Below, in pieces: positions 54,409-63,807 of a DNA stretch of 64,000 bases (positions are counted from its first letter, which is position 1; every line of letters begins with the position of its first letter). Both the position numbers and the translations under genes were made by a program. The notes below the pieces were generated by a model that saw only the letters and a list, made by a program, of their open reading frames with translations, did not search any database and was not told where the DNA came from. Source of the DNA: Gammaproteobacteria bacterium (GTDB lineage Bacteria; Pseudomonadota; Gammaproteobacteria; HyVt-429); the NCBI GenBank assembly GCA_013152415.1, contig JAADGI010000009.1:47101-111100 (forward strand), in the 5' to 3' direction.

Positions 54409-55520
54409 ACCGCCCACAGCTCAGGTGGTACAGGTTTGGAACCCAGTCGAGTGGCCACCCAGGCGGCCACCACCGCGCATTCCAGACCAAACGGCAAATA
54501 ACCCGCGTACCCCAATATCGGCATTTCAAATATCTCAAAGCGATGCACATAAGGAATAGAATATTCCCATTTGGCAAGACTGTAGTAATTCCACATCTCC
54601 CAAAAAAATCCACACTGCACGGCCGCCAGGGCAGACAACCATAGTGTGCGCCAATCCCCTTTGGCCACAGAATCAAACACCGTGCTATGCCCAAGCAACA
54701 CCTGGCTACTCACAATGAGCAACAGCGGCGCCACCCAAACCAGGGGATAGAGCTGATTTGGCCACAGGCCGATGCCCAACAGCCCAAAGACCGCAGCTAT
54801 AAAGATCGCTGTAGCCCATAACCTGGGCCGACACACACTGACACACCGTCCTGTATCCAGTCCCACACTTAGGCCGTTATAGGATGCCAACCACTCGCGG
54901 GTACTGATTACTGCCGGCAATACGGTGGCGAAGGGTAAGGTGGCGTGGAAAAAGTATTCAAAGGCCGAGTAATCACTTACACCAACATAGTACCAGTTCT
55001 GCACAAAGCGGTTGAGATACTCAAAGAACCACCAAAACGCCGCACTGGCCACAAACAACGTAAAGAATAATCGCGGTTGACGGATCATTAAGCACGAACC
55101 GGTACGCCGCCAGGTCAGCGCGTTGATCACCACAATATAACCCACCCATAGGGGCGCAAAACTGAAGGCCTGTACGGGTGCAAACCAGGTGTACCGGGTC
55201 CATGCCAGCACCCAAAATCCTGCGGTGCAGGCCAGACCCAACCAACCCCACCCGGGAAATCTACGCATGGGGGCCTTCATACTTTCGGCTTGGTGGCGAT
55301 GACGCCACAGCACCCTCACGAAGGGCAGCACACACGCCAGGGTAAACAGGGATAGGCCAACCAACACCGGCCAGGAGAAGACAGCATGGACAACATAACG
55401 TGTTATAGGTGGAAACTCGAGATAGGGGGCAACGGGCTTGTCTGCCAGTATCACCCCAAGCAGGGGCAAACCCAGCAGCAATATGGCTAAGAACGCGAGG
55501 CCCAGCGAGGCACGAATCAT
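54378..55520 (-). CDS. Hypothetical polytopic membrane protein
   Basis: A 380-residue protein with about ten predicted membrane segments and many aromatic residues (FWWFFEYLNRFVQNWYYVG, GFFWEMWNYYSLAKWEY). No family is recognised. It starts 26 bases after the fructosamine kinase gene on the same strand, so the two may be cotranscribed, and it overlaps the folA end by 31 bases. Confidence 0.8.
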   Translation of the reverse strand: MIRASLGLAFLAILLLGLPLLGVILADKPVAPYLEFPPITRYVVHAVFSWPVLVGLSLFTLACVLPFVRVLWRHRHQAESMKAPMRRFPGWGWLGLACTAGFWVLAWTRYTWFAPVQAFSFAPLWVGYIVVINALTWRRTGSCLMIRQPRLFFTLFVASAAFWWFFEYLNRFVQNWYYVGVSDYSAFEYFFHATLPFATVLPAVISTREWLASYNGLSVGLDTGRCVSVCRPRLWATAIFIAAVFGLLGIGLWPNQLYPLVWVAPLLLIVSSQVLLGHSTVFDSVAKGDWRTLWLSALAAVQCGFFWEMWNYYSLAKWEYSIPYVHRFEIFEMPILGYAGYLPFGLECAVVAAWVATRLGSKPVPPELWAVQTRSSITNS

Positions 55521-55546
55521 GAGGTGCGTATCATTTGGGGTGGCCC

Positions 55547-56431
55547 TTAACGGATCTCTGCTAACAACCGATCCACCATGGCCTCGGCCTGGGCGCGGTA
55601 TCCACCACCAAAAAGATTAAAGTGATTGAGGATGTGATAGAGGTTATACAACACCTTGCGCACCTTATAATCCGGATCCAGTGGATAGGCGTCGTTGTAG
55701 GCCCCAAAGAAACGGCCACCAAAACCACCAAACAACTCGGTCATAGCCATGTCCGCCTCGCGATCACCGTAGTAGACCGCCGGATCGAAGATCACCGGCT
55801 CATCCTTTTCGTCCGAGGAATAATTTCCGGACCACAAATCGCCGTGTAACAACGAAGGTACGGGGGCATAGGTGCTAAAAAACACGGATAATAGCTGATT
55901 GAGCTCGGTACCTCGATCTATCAGGCGTTTGCCACCACCGTTGGCCTCAGCGAGATTCAGCTGAAAGCCCAGCCGGTGCTGTTGCCAAAACCGCACCCAA
56001 TTCTCATCTGAGGAATTGATCTGGGGCGTACTGCCGATGGTGTTGTCGCGTAACCAGCCAAAACGGGCACTGGTCACACGGTGCATGGCCGCCAAACCAC
56101 TACCCAATTTTTCCAGAGTATGCCGCCCTCCGGAACCGAGCTGGAGGTATTCCATCACCAGATAGGCCGAATCTGCATCGACCCCAGAGCATACCGGCTC
56201 CGGCACCCGCAGGGCCCCGGCCCGCGCCAACTCATTGAGGCCTTCCGATTCTGCAGCAAACATATCCAGCATGCTGGCATCATTGAGCTTGACGAAGAAA
56301 CGCCGATCACCTCCCTCCAGCACTGTGGCCGAATTGATGCAGCCGCCACCAACAGCATGCTCGGACTGCAGTTGAAAGGCTTCGCCAGTGGCCTCGGAAA
56401 TGTGTTCCGCTATGGTATTCCAGAGGGGCAT
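55547..56431 (-). CDS. Fructosamine kinase family protein
   Basis: A 294-residue fructosamine-3-kinase-like protein: RFFVKLN (ATP-binding Lys), LVMEYL, LLHGDLWSGN (catalytic loop), VIFDPAVYYGDREADMAMTELFGGF (metal-binding DP and DREAD). Family members phosphorylate Amadori products or ribulosamines as protein-repair enzymes. It is the first gene of a two-gene minus-strand unit. Confidence 0.93.
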   Translation of the reverse strand: MPLWNTIAEHISEATGEAFQLQSEHAVGGGCINSATVLEGGDRRFFVKLNDASMLDMFAAESEGLNELARAGALRVPEPVCSGVDADSAYLVMEYLQLGSGGRHTLEKLGSGLAAMHRVTSARFGWLRDNTIGSTPQINSSDENWVRFWQQHRLGFQLNLAEANGGGKRLIDRGTELNQLLSVFFSTYAPVPSLLHGDLWSGNYSSDEKDEPVIFDPAVYYGDREADMAMTELFGGFGGRFFGAYNDAYPLDPDYKVRKVLYNLYHILNHFNLFGGGYRAQAEAMVDRLLAEIR

Positions 56432-56651
56432 AACGCCATCTGCGATGTGTAGGGCTATAGTGACCGGTAGGTGGAGATTCTATTAGAACACTATCCCCTC
56501 GGTGCCAGCAATCTGACAGCCAAAAACTATTGTGAAACGTTCCACGGCGGTAGTTCCGTCGAGATCACGGCCTTAAGGCATTGAAAATAAACAAGCCAAC
56601 ATCAAAGCAAACCCTGACCACCGAGACGAAGGAGCCGTCAATCCTGGTGTT

Positions 56652-56864
56652 TTATGCACAACCCAGCGCAAAACCCCTAAAATGCTAGGGCAATGGGGTC
56701 TTTAATCTTTAGCCAGCAACAAGCATAAGCATAACCCATTGATATAGTTGATATTATTTGCTTGCGTATTATTTGGGCAGTTTCATGGTTTTGTAGTAAT
56801 GGGGCCATACAGGGAAAGCAGCACCAAGGATATCAACATTGTTATCCACAAATTCTGTGCATAA
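56652..56864. promoter_or_regulatory. Cluster of three DnaA boxes upstream of priA
   Basis: The 524-base gap 56432-56955 contains TTATGCACA (56652-56660), TTATCCACA (56842-56850) and TGTGCATAA (56856-56864), all matching the DnaA-box consensus TTWTNCACA. The last two form an inverted pair separated by AATTC. An AT-rich stretch lies at 56738-56780. The priA promoter should lie here too. No other gene or repeat is seen in the gap. Confidence 0.55.
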
Positions 56865-56955
56865 CTTTCGAACTCGTTTAGGGTCAATAGCTTAGGCCAC
56901 AAGATGCCGCACCCGATTCCGGGCCGTTTACTGGCCTGTGTTACATTGCCGGGCC

Positions 56956-59169
56956 ATGCCGCCCACCCACACCATTATTCAGGTCGCCGTCCCGGTGCCC
57001 CTGCGTCAACATTTCGACTATAAACCACCGGCCAACCTCGCATTGCCTGGGTTGGGTTGCCGGGTACGGGTGCCCTTTGGCAGGCGACAGCTTGTCGGCG
57101 TGGTGGTGGGTGTTTCTAATTCCACAGCAGTGGGACCGGATCGACTCAAATCCATCATTGAGGTTATCGACACCCTCCCAGTCCTCAACGACACTATGCT
57201 GGGGCTATTACGTTGGGCCAGTGGCTACTACCAATTCCCCTTGGGTGAGGTCATCCAGGCGGCCCTGCCGGTAGCGCTGCGTCGTGGTGCCGGGACCAAG
57301 GTGTCCGGGCCCTTGATCTGGTCCTCCAACCCAGAGATTGGCCTCAATGAGCTCGAGGCACTGGGCCGGGCGCCCTTGCAGCGAAAAATCTTGCAGGCCT
57401 TGCTCCACTCAGATAAGGGTTTGGACAGTGCCGAGCTAAAATCAATCTCCTCCGGTTGGCGAAGTGCCACCGCTGCACTGGAGCGCAAGGGTTGGGTGTC
57501 GAGCACAGAACAAGCCTGTTTGCAGAAAGTCACCACTGCCCCGGACACCCCACCGGCCCCCAGCGAACATCAACGACAGGCGAGCACCACTATCACCGAA
57601 AGACTGGGCCAGTATGGCTGTTTCTTGCTACACGGTGTCACCGGAAGTGGCAAGACCGAAGTCTACCTGCGGGTCATCAGCGAGGTATTGCAGCGTGGAC
57701 AACAAGCCTTGGTGCTGGTCCCCGAGATCGGACTCACACCGCAACTGGTGGATCGTTTTCGGCGACGATTTGCGGTGCCCATTGCGGTATTACATTCCGG
57801 GCTCAGCGACCAGGAACGCCTGTGTGCCTGGCTTATGGCGGCTGCCGGTGATGCGCCCCTGGTGCTGGGCACCCGCTCAGCGGTGTTTACCCCCCTGGCC
57901 CGCCCAGGTGTGATTATTGTTGACGAAGAGCATGACGGCTCATTCAAACAACAAGAGGGGTTTCGCTACCATGCCCGTGACCTGGCGGTAGTCCGTGCCC
58001 ATCGGGAACAGATCCCCATCGTACTGGGCTCGGCCACGCCTTCACTGGAAAGTCTGCACAACAGCCAACGCCAACGATTCCAGCTGTTACCACTCCCCCA
58101 ACGTGCGGGCAACGCCCAATTACCGCAGGTGCATCTTCTCGACCTGCGTGGCCTACCCATGGAAGAAGGGATTTCCCACCCCCTCAAAAAGGCCCTGGCT
58201 GGCTGTCTCGAACGGGGCGAACAAAGCCTGCTATTTTTAAACCGGCGTGGCTTCGCCCCGGTGCTGATGTGTTACGACTGCGGCTGGCTCGCCCCCTGTG
58301 GTCGCTGCGATGCAAAACTGACTCTGCACAAGGCCCGGGGACGCCTGCGTTGCCATCACTGTGGCAGCGACACCCCATTGATAAGCCATTGCGGAGGCTG
58401 CGCCAGCAAAAACCTTCACCCCATCGGTGAGGGCACACAAAGACTGGAAGATGCTTTGGCGGCACGCTTTCCCCACGCCCGCATATTACGGGTCGATCGC
58501 GACAGCACATCCGGCAAAGGCTCTCTCGAGGAAATCCTACGTCGCATCCATAATGGTGAAGCCGATATCCTCATCGGCACCCAAATGCTCTCCAAGGGCC
58601 ACGACTTTCCCAACGTCACCCTGGTGGGTGTCATTAACGCCGACCAGGGTCTTTATGGACTTGATTTCCGTGCCGGTGAGCACCTGTTCCAACGCATCAT
58701 GCAGGTCGCCGGGCGAGCGGGACGGGGCGACAAGCCCGGACAGGTACTGATACAAACCTACCACCCTGACAGCCCCTACCTGCAAGCCCTAAAAAATCAT
58801 GACTATGCAGCCTTTGCCCAATTTGCACTGCATGAACGACAACAAACTGAATTAGCGCCCTATAGCCACTTGGTACTGCTGCGTGCTGAATCACCTCGCA
58901 GCCATGCCCCACTGAACTTTCTGCACGCCGCCCAACAGTGTGCCGGGAAACTTCTTGACCAAACCCCGCTCCCGGTACAGGTTATGACGGCGGTCGCGTC
59001 GCCCATGGAACGACGGGCCGGGCGCTACCGTGCCCAACTGCTGATACAATCAAGCCACCGCTCGGCCTTACAACAGTTCCTCAATGAACTACTGCCCGAC
59101 CTGGAAAAGCTGCACTTGAGCCGTAGTGTGCGCTGGTCGGTTGATGTGGACCCCATGGATATGTTTTAA
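56956..59169 (+). CDS. priA: Primosomal replication restart helicase PriA
   Basis: A 737-residue PriA. The N-terminal 3'-DNA-binding domain (HFDYKPPANLALPGLGCRVRVPFGRR) and winged helix are followed by helicase motifs GVTGSGKTEVY (Walker A), VDEEHDGSFKQ (DEEH), GSATPSLES, a zinc module (CYDCGWLAPCGRCD ... CHHCG ... CGGC) and RIMQVAGRAGRGD. PriA reloads the replisome at stalled forks. ATG 56956 was chosen; an in-frame GTG at 56938 is possible. Confidence 0.96.
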   Translation: MPPTHTIIQVAVPVPLRQHFDYKPPANLALPGLGCRVRVPFGRRQLVGVVVGVSNSTAVGPDRLKSIIEVIDTLPVLNDTMLGLLRWASGYYQFPLGEVIQAALPVALRRGAGTKVSGPLIWSSNPEIGLNELEALGRAPLQRKILQALLHSDKGLDSAELKSISSGWRSATAALERKGWVSSTEQACLQKVTTAPDTPPAPSEHQRQASTTITERLGQYGCFLLHGVTGSGKTEVYLRVISEVLQRGQQALVLVPEIGLTPQLVDRFRRRFAVPIAVLHSGLSDQERLCAWLMAAAGDAPLVLGTRSAVFTPLARPGVIIVDEEHDGSFKQQEGFRYHARDLAVVRAHREQIPIVLGSATPSLESLHNSQRQRFQLLPLPQRAGNAQLPQVHLLDLRGLPMEEGISHPLKKALAGCLERGEQSLLFLNRRGFAPVLMCYDCGWLAPCGRCDAKLTLHKARGRLRCHHCGSDTPLISHCGGCASKNLHPIGEGTQRLEDALAARFPHARILRVDRDSTSGKGSLEEILRRIHNGEADILIGTQMLSKGHDFPNVTLVGVINADQGLYGLDFRAGEHLFQRIMQVAGRAGRGDKPGQVLIQTYHPDSPYLQALKNHDYAAFAQFALHERQQTELAPYSHLVLLRAESPRSHAPLNFLHAAQQCAGKLLDQTPLPVQVMTAVASPMERRAGRYRAQLLIQSSHRSALQQFLNELLPDLEKLHLSRSVRWSVDVDPMDMF

Positions 59170-59289
59170 AAACAAAGGATGATGTTCTGCTCAAGATAAG
59201 GTCTTCTCCCAGACACTCGTCCCCTGTAGAATCACCGCCCCTGCCAACCCGCATCTCACCCCCAGCAAAATATAAAGAGAAGGACCATA

Positions 59290-61035
59290 GTGAAACACCA
59301 TTTGCACGACCTGCTAGACCACGCCCTGAAGACAATCGAAAATAGCGGCCAACTCGCCGTCACCGAACGGCCCTCCTATCAGCTTGACCGTAGCCGTCAA
59401 AAGGGACACGGCGATTTTGCCTGCAATATTGCCATGATGCTGGCCGCGACCGCGAAACGTCCGCCACGCGAAATCGCCCAACTCATCGTCGATGCACTGC
59501 CCGTCTCGGGCTCCGTAGATAAAGTCGAAATTGCCGGCCCAGGTTTTATCAATTTTTATCTCACACCCCAGGCCTATCTGAGCATCGTGTCGACCATTCT
59601 GCGCCAGGGTGATAACTATGGATGCAACAACATCGGGGCAGGTAAAAAAGTATTGCTGGAATATGTCTCTGCCAACCCCACCGGCCCCTTGCATGTGGGT
59701 CATGGCCGGGGCGCGGCCTATGGTGATGCCCTGGCGCGGGTGCTGAAGGCTGCGGGCTACGAGGTGGATCGTGAATACTATGTGAATGATGCTGGCCGCC
59801 AGATGGACATCATCGCCACCAGTGTCTGGCTACGCTACCTCGACCTGTGTGGTGAGTCTGTTAAATACCCGGCCAATGCCTACCAGGGGGACTACATCTG
59901 GGATATCGCTGCCACGGTCCATCGTGAAAAAAGGGGGCGTTTGTTTCATGGTGTGGAAGAGGTATTTATGGGGTTGAGTTCAAACGACCCCGAGACCTAC
60001 CTGGATGGAATTATCGCCCGCAGCAAACAACTTTTGGGTGATAGTGGCTATGGCATGATCTTCGATCTGGCCACCGACACCCTGCTCGAGAACATCCGTC
60101 AGGACCTCAAGGGTTTTGGTGTTGAATATGATCGCTGGTTTTCGGAACGCTCACTGACAACAAACGGCGCTGTCGACAAGGCCATCGCTCTGCTCAAAGA
60201 AAAGGGACACCTCTACGAAAAAGACGGCGCCTGGTGGTTTAATACCACTGCATTTGGAGACGAAAAGGATCGTGTGGTGGTACGGGACAATGGCAACACC
60301 ACCTACTTTGCCTCTGATATCGCCTACCACCTGGAAAAATTTGAACGGGGCTACGACCAGCTCATCGATATATGGGGCGCGGATCACCATGGCTACGTAG
60401 CACGAGTCAAAGCCGCAATACAGGCCATGGGCCAGAATGATGATGCCCTTGATGTCCTGCTGGTTCAATTCGCCGTACTCTATCGCGGCAAAGAAAAAGT
60501 CCCCATGTCTACCCGTAGCGGTGAATTTGTCACCCTGCGTGAACTGCGCAAGGAAGTGGGTAACGATGCCGCCCGATTTTTCTATGTCTCACGCAAGTGC
60601 GAACAACACATGGATTTCGATCTGGAGCTGGCCAAGTCCCAATCCAATGACAACCCGGTCTATTACGTACAGTACGCCCACGCCCGCATCATGAGTGTGT
60701 ATCGGCAAATGCGGGACAAAAAGCTTGGACCCAAGATCGATGCCTCGGTCGCCGCCCTGAAGGTCCTCACCGAAAGCCATGAACAGGATCTGCTCACCCT
60801 ACTGTCACGCTTTCCAGAGGTGGTGGAACAGGCGGCGATCAACCATGAGCCCCACCAAATTGCCTATTATCTCAGAGACCTGGCCAACGGCTTCCATACC
60901 TACTACAACGCCCACCAGTTCATCGTAAAGGATAAAGCCATTCGCAATGCTCGGCTGGCGCTTATTGCATCCGTTAAACAAGTCATCTCAACGGGGCTCA
61001 ACCTAATCGGTGTGTCGGCACCTGATAGTATGTAG
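59290..61035 (+). CDS. argS: Arginyl-tRNA synthetase
   Basis: A 581-residue class I synthetase with the N-terminal Add-1 tRNA-binding domain, HIGH-like motif NPTGPLHVGHGRG and the KMSKS equivalent VPMSTRSGEF, plus AHARIMSVYRQMRD in the C-terminal anticodon domain. It charges tRNA-Arg. The start is GTG at 59290 after AGAAGGA. priA lies 120 bases upstream, and the SPOR protein follows 4 bases after the stop. Confidence 0.97.
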   Translation: MKHHLHDLLDHALKTIENSGQLAVTERPSYQLDRSRQKGHGDFACNIAMMLAATAKRPPREIAQLIVDALPVSGSVDKVEIAGPGFINFYLTPQAYLSIVSTILRQGDNYGCNNIGAGKKVLLEYVSANPTGPLHVGHGRGAAYGDALARVLKAAGYEVDREYYVNDAGRQMDIIATSVWLRYLDLCGESVKYPANAYQGDYIWDIAATVHREKRGRLFHGVEEVFMGLSSNDPETYLDGIIARSKQLLGDSGYGMIFDLATDTLLENIRQDLKGFGVEYDRWFSERSLTTNGAVDKAIALLKEKGHLYEKDGAWWFNTTAFGDEKDRVVVRDNGNTTYFASDIAYHLEKFERGYDQLIDIWGADHHGYVARVKAAIQAMGQNDDALDVLLVQFAVLYRGKEKVPMSTRSGEFVTLRELRKEVGNDAARFFYVSRKCEQHMDFDLELAKSQSNDNPVYYVQYAHARIMSVYRQMRDKKLGPKIDASVAALKVLTESHEQDLLTLLSRFPEVVEQAAINHEPHQIAYYLRDLANGFHTYYNAHQFIVKDKAIRNARLALIASVKQVISTGLNLIGVSAPDSM

Positions 61036-61039
61036 CCTC

Positions 61040-61660
61040 ATGGTTCAAAAAAAACGCAAGCGCACCAAACACAAACAACAGGCCCGCCGTAAATCCGAAA
61101 AGACCGGCACTGCCGGCTCACCCGCCTGGCTGATGTTCGCCGCCGGATTAGGCCTGGGCCTGTTTGTGGCGGTACTGGTGTTTCTCAATGCAGGTAAAAA
61201 CCTCAATCTAGGCAGTGGACTAAAATCCTTGGTCAAACCACGACCGGTGGCGACAAAGGATGTCCGCACGGTAAAAAACCCCCAACCACCCACTGCGCTA
61301 CCCAAACCGGCACAACCCAAGTTCGATTTTTATACGGTACTCCCTGCTGAGGTTGAAAGCGTACTCGCCGAGGGTGTGCCGGACTATGCACCCAACCAGA
61401 AGGCCAGAAGCAAGGATGTCAGTTATATTCTGCAGGTGGCCTCTTATGCCAGCATTGTCGATGCCCACAAACTCAAAGACAAATTATGGCGTAATGGACT
61501 GACCGCCCGCATCGAAAAGATTTCTATCGAAAACCGCGGCAACTACTATCGGGTTCGACTGGGGCCCTATGACCGTCTGAATAATCTGGATCGAGACAAT
61601 AAAAAACTCATTGCCTTGGGAATTTACGCCATGCGCTTGAAGGTGGCCCAGAGTCGCTAG
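61040..61660 (+). CDS. SPOR-domain membrane protein (FtsN-like)
   Basis: A 206-residue protein with a basic cytoplasmic tail (MVQKKRKRTKHKQQARRKSEK), one membrane segment (about residues 31-52), a proline-rich linker and a C-terminal SPOR domain (YILQVASYASIVDAHKLKDKL ... YYRVRLGPYDRLNNLDRD) that binds denuded peptidoglycan at the septum. The argS-SPOR pairing is common in gammaproteobacteria. A CCTCC-TCAA-GGAGG hairpin follows at 61702-61715. Confidence 0.92.
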   Translation: MVQKKRKRTKHKQQARRKSEKTGTAGSPAWLMFAAGLGLGLFVAVLVFLNAGKNLNLGSGLKSLVKPRPVATKDVRTVKNPQPPTALPKPAQPKFDFYTVLPAEVESVLAEGVPDYAPNQKARSKDVSYILQVASYASIVDAHKLKDKLWRNGLTARIEKISIENRGNYYRVRLGPYDRLNNLDRDNKKLIALGIYAMRLKVAQSR

Positions 61661-61826
61661 GAAACATAAAGGCCTGCCGCCAAGGTGCAGACCTCGGTAT
61701 ACCTCCTCAAGGAGGCACTAAAAAGACCTCCTTTACAGATTAGAGCGCCAAGATATAAATTGCGGGAGCATAGGTCTTGTCTTTTGACTTTCCAGAATTA
61801 TTGTTGATGATTTGCTTATACCGTTC

Positions 61827-62522
61827 ATGCATATTTTATTAATTGCCGTACTAGTCGTCCTGTTCGCAGGGTTAATGTATTTACCGAGTTACTGGGTGAC
61901 GCGGGTATTGAAAAAGTACCATTCTCCAGACGATCTGTTCCCGGGAACCGGCGGTGAATTGGCAGTACATTTGCTGAAGCAGTTAAACATCGAAGACGTA
62001 AAGGTTGAACAAACCGATCCCGGACGGGATCACTATGATCCGACAGATCGTACTGTGCGCTTGTCACCTGATAATTTCAGTGGCAGGTCGCTAACCGCTA
62101 TCACAATCGCAGCTCACGAGGTGGGGCACGCTATTCAGCACGCTTCAGGGTATCATTTCTTCAGGCTTCGTCACTCGCTAGTTAAAATTTCTCATGTCAC
62201 GGAGAAGCTGGGCAGCGTTATTATTCTGGCCATGCCAGTAGTTACCCTGATGTCGCGTTCACCAACTATTGGTGGATTAGCGTTTCTATTGGGAATCTCG
62301 GGCATTGCTTTCGGAACACTGGTACATTTTGTAACCTTACCGGTGGAATGGAATGCAAGTTTTGGGCGCGCATTGCCACTACTGCGTTCCGATAATTATA
62401 TTTCTGAGGCCCAGTCCAGGCACGCACACAGAATATTGAAGGCGGCGGCCCTGACTTATGTTTCCGGATCGTTGGCGAGCTTGCTCAATCTTTATCGATG
62501 GATCGCTATATTAAGGCGATAA
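61827..62522 (+). CDS. YugP-like membrane zinc metallopeptidase
   Basis: A 231-residue YugP-family protein with an N-terminal membrane segment, the zinc motif AAHEVGHAIQHASGY (about residue 97), and three further hydrophobic segments. FTLPVEWNASFGRALPLL-like sequence (VTLPVEWNASFGRA) is a family hallmark. The ATG 61827 was preferred over an in-frame TTG 15 bases upstream. Its physiological substrate is not known. Confidence 0.88.
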   Translation: MHILLIAVLVVLFAGLMYLPSYWVTRVLKKYHSPDDLFPGTGGELAVHLLKQLNIEDVKVEQTDPGRDHYDPTDRTVRLSPDNFSGRSLTAITIAAHEVGHAIQHASGYHFFRLRHSLVKISHVTEKLGSVIILAMPVVTLMSRSPTIGGLAFLLGISGIAFGTLVHFVTLPVEWNASFGRALPLLRSDNYISEAQSRHAHRILKAAALTYVSGSLASLLNLYRWIAILRR

Positions 62523-62629
62523 AACACCATGGATATACTAACTCAAGGCTTATTGGGCGTGTCAAATCAATGCAAATCAATGGGTGTCTATGGTTACTAT
62601 GGGTGCCATTCCACTCCGACCCCTTAAGT

Positions 62630-63139
62630 TCATGGTTTTGCCGCGCCGCCCTGAGGGTATTTGTTAGAGCCAATACTCCGATTAAGCTCAATCAGTTTTG
62701 TGACACAACATGATTCCATATTTTTAGCCATTTCCTTAAACATTTCGATATCAATTCCCTCTGAAAGAGGATTAAAGGTCTTGCTGCGTATAAGGACCCC
62801 AGAACCTTCAAATGGCACTCTGCTCGTTGGTTTCCGATCAAAGTCCGAGTGAGCCACTCCTGTATGGCGCAAACCCAATATCTTTTCATGTAGTTCTTTT
62901 GCGCTCTTGCTGAGAACCTTCAGCATATTTGATTGTAACGTATTAGTTGCTCTCGACTTCTCCCCAGATCGGTTGGTGGTGAATGGCCTTGAGTACGAAA
63001 CAATAGCTGCGACTAATAGCCCTCTCTGCACCACTGCACTTTGGCCTTCGCTCAATTCTCCAAGGTATTCCTGTGCCTCTTGGAAGTCTTTTGTTGAAAT
63101 ACTAACTCGGTTGAATTGCGAATCTTTCTTATCCTCCAT
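62630..63139 (-). CDS. Hypothetical protein, possible integron cassette gene
   Basis: A 169-residue cytoplasmic protein of unknown family with a helical middle part (SKSAKELHEKILGLRHTGVAHSDFDR); the AHSD segment recalls HEPN-type or AbiV-like helices, but this is weak. ATG 63139 follows AAGGAAG. It lies 16 bases downstream of an attC-like site (63155-63200), in the arrangement expected of a gene cassette. Confidence 0.65.
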   Translation of the reverse strand: MEDKKDSQFNRVSISTKDFQEAQEYLGELSEGQSAVVQRGLLVAAIVSYSRPFTTNRSGEKSRATNTLQSNMLKVLSKSAKELHEKILGLRHTGVAHSDFDRKPTSRVPFEGSGVLIRSKTFNPLSEGIDIEMFKEMAKNMESCCVTKLIELNRSIGSNKYPQGGAAKP

Positions 63140-63154
63140 ATGATTCTTCCTTGC

Positions 63155-63200
63155 TTCTAACGGCAAAGCTCATTTGCGCGAATGGAGCGCCTTGTTGGGC
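63155..63200 (-). repeat. attC-like recombination site
   Basis: Read on the minus strand, GCCCAAC (matches RYYYAAC) is followed by AAGGCGCTCC, a short loop ATTCGCGCAAAT, GAGCTTTGCC and GTTAGAA (one base off GTTRRRY). The order R'', L'', loop, L', R' is that of integron attC sites, but it is short (46 bases) and lies 4 bases after the stop of one gene and 16 before the start of the next. Confidence 0.5.
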
Positions 63201-63204
63201 ACGT

Positions 63205-63708
63205 TCACTTCTTCCTATCCTGATACTTTTGATCCGTAAACGTAATGGTGACGCTGAATTTGTTCCTGTCTTCAGAGAGAGCACTGCCGCTTATCGTTAT
63301 GTAGGACCTGTGATCTCTGTACAAGTACATAGAATTACTTTTGTCCTCAAAAATAGTTTCTACTCCAGCGGCCTTCCACTTGTTTGCTTGGCCAAGAAGA
63401 GATGCCATATACGTGTTGTACATGGCCTTGTTCATCTCGGATTTCATGCTTGCTATCTCAACAAGACGGTCACCAGCGAAATCGAGAAATAGCCCATTCT
63501 TTGTATTTGTGTCGGGCGCAGGGACAACATATACGATGGTGGTTGGCTTCGTGTCTTGAACACGATACGACGCCATTGCTTTCATGTGCGCCAAGACGTC
63601 GGCCTTTGGCATCCCGTAGTCAAGGCCCATCGGCAGGCCTGACGGAGACTGAGCATGGGCAGAGGCAACGAAGGCTCCGAGTATGGCGATAAATGTGAAT
63701 ACTTTCAT
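63205..63708 (-). CDS. Secreted hypothetical protein, possible integron cassette gene
   Basis: A 167-residue exported protein with a clear signal peptide (MKVFTFIAILGAFVASAHA) and no recognised family; the mature part includes GLPMGLDYGMPKADVLAHM. It ends 4 bases before the attC-like site. The gap to the preceding gene (63709-63807) has an AGCAAAAA/TTTTTGCT dyad that could end transcription of that gene. Confidence 0.7.
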   Translation of the reverse strand: MKVFTFIAILGAFVASAHAQSPSGLPMGLDYGMPKADVLAHMKAMASYRVQDTKPTTIVYVVPAPDTNTKNGLFLDFAGDRLVEIASMKSEMNKAMYNTYMASLLGQANKWKAAGVETIFEDKSNSMYLYRDHRSYITISGSALSEDRNKFSVTITFTDQKYQDRKK

Positions 63709-63807
63709 GTGTAACTCCTAATGCGCCCACCGCCCCGCACCACCGGCAGCAAAAAACAGAGCTACGAAGGAGCGGCGCTTTTTGCTATCCGAGTTCCTGA
63801 AAAAGGA

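Noticed and set aside
56432..56955. Chromosomal origin of replication
   Set aside because: Three DnaA boxes and an AT-rich stretch are present, but none of the usual oriC neighbours, and no set of 13-mers; a regulatory DnaA site is the simpler reading.
62523..62629. attC-like GCCCAATAAGCC ... GTTAGTA downstream of the first possible cassette gene
   Set aside because: The two ends are only about nine bases apart and imperfect, too short for an attC site.
63709..63807. A second attC site upstream of the secreted hypothetical gene
   Set aside because: There is an AGCAAAAA/TTTTTGCT dyad but no RYYYAAC and GTTRRRY pair at the ends; a terminator is more likely.
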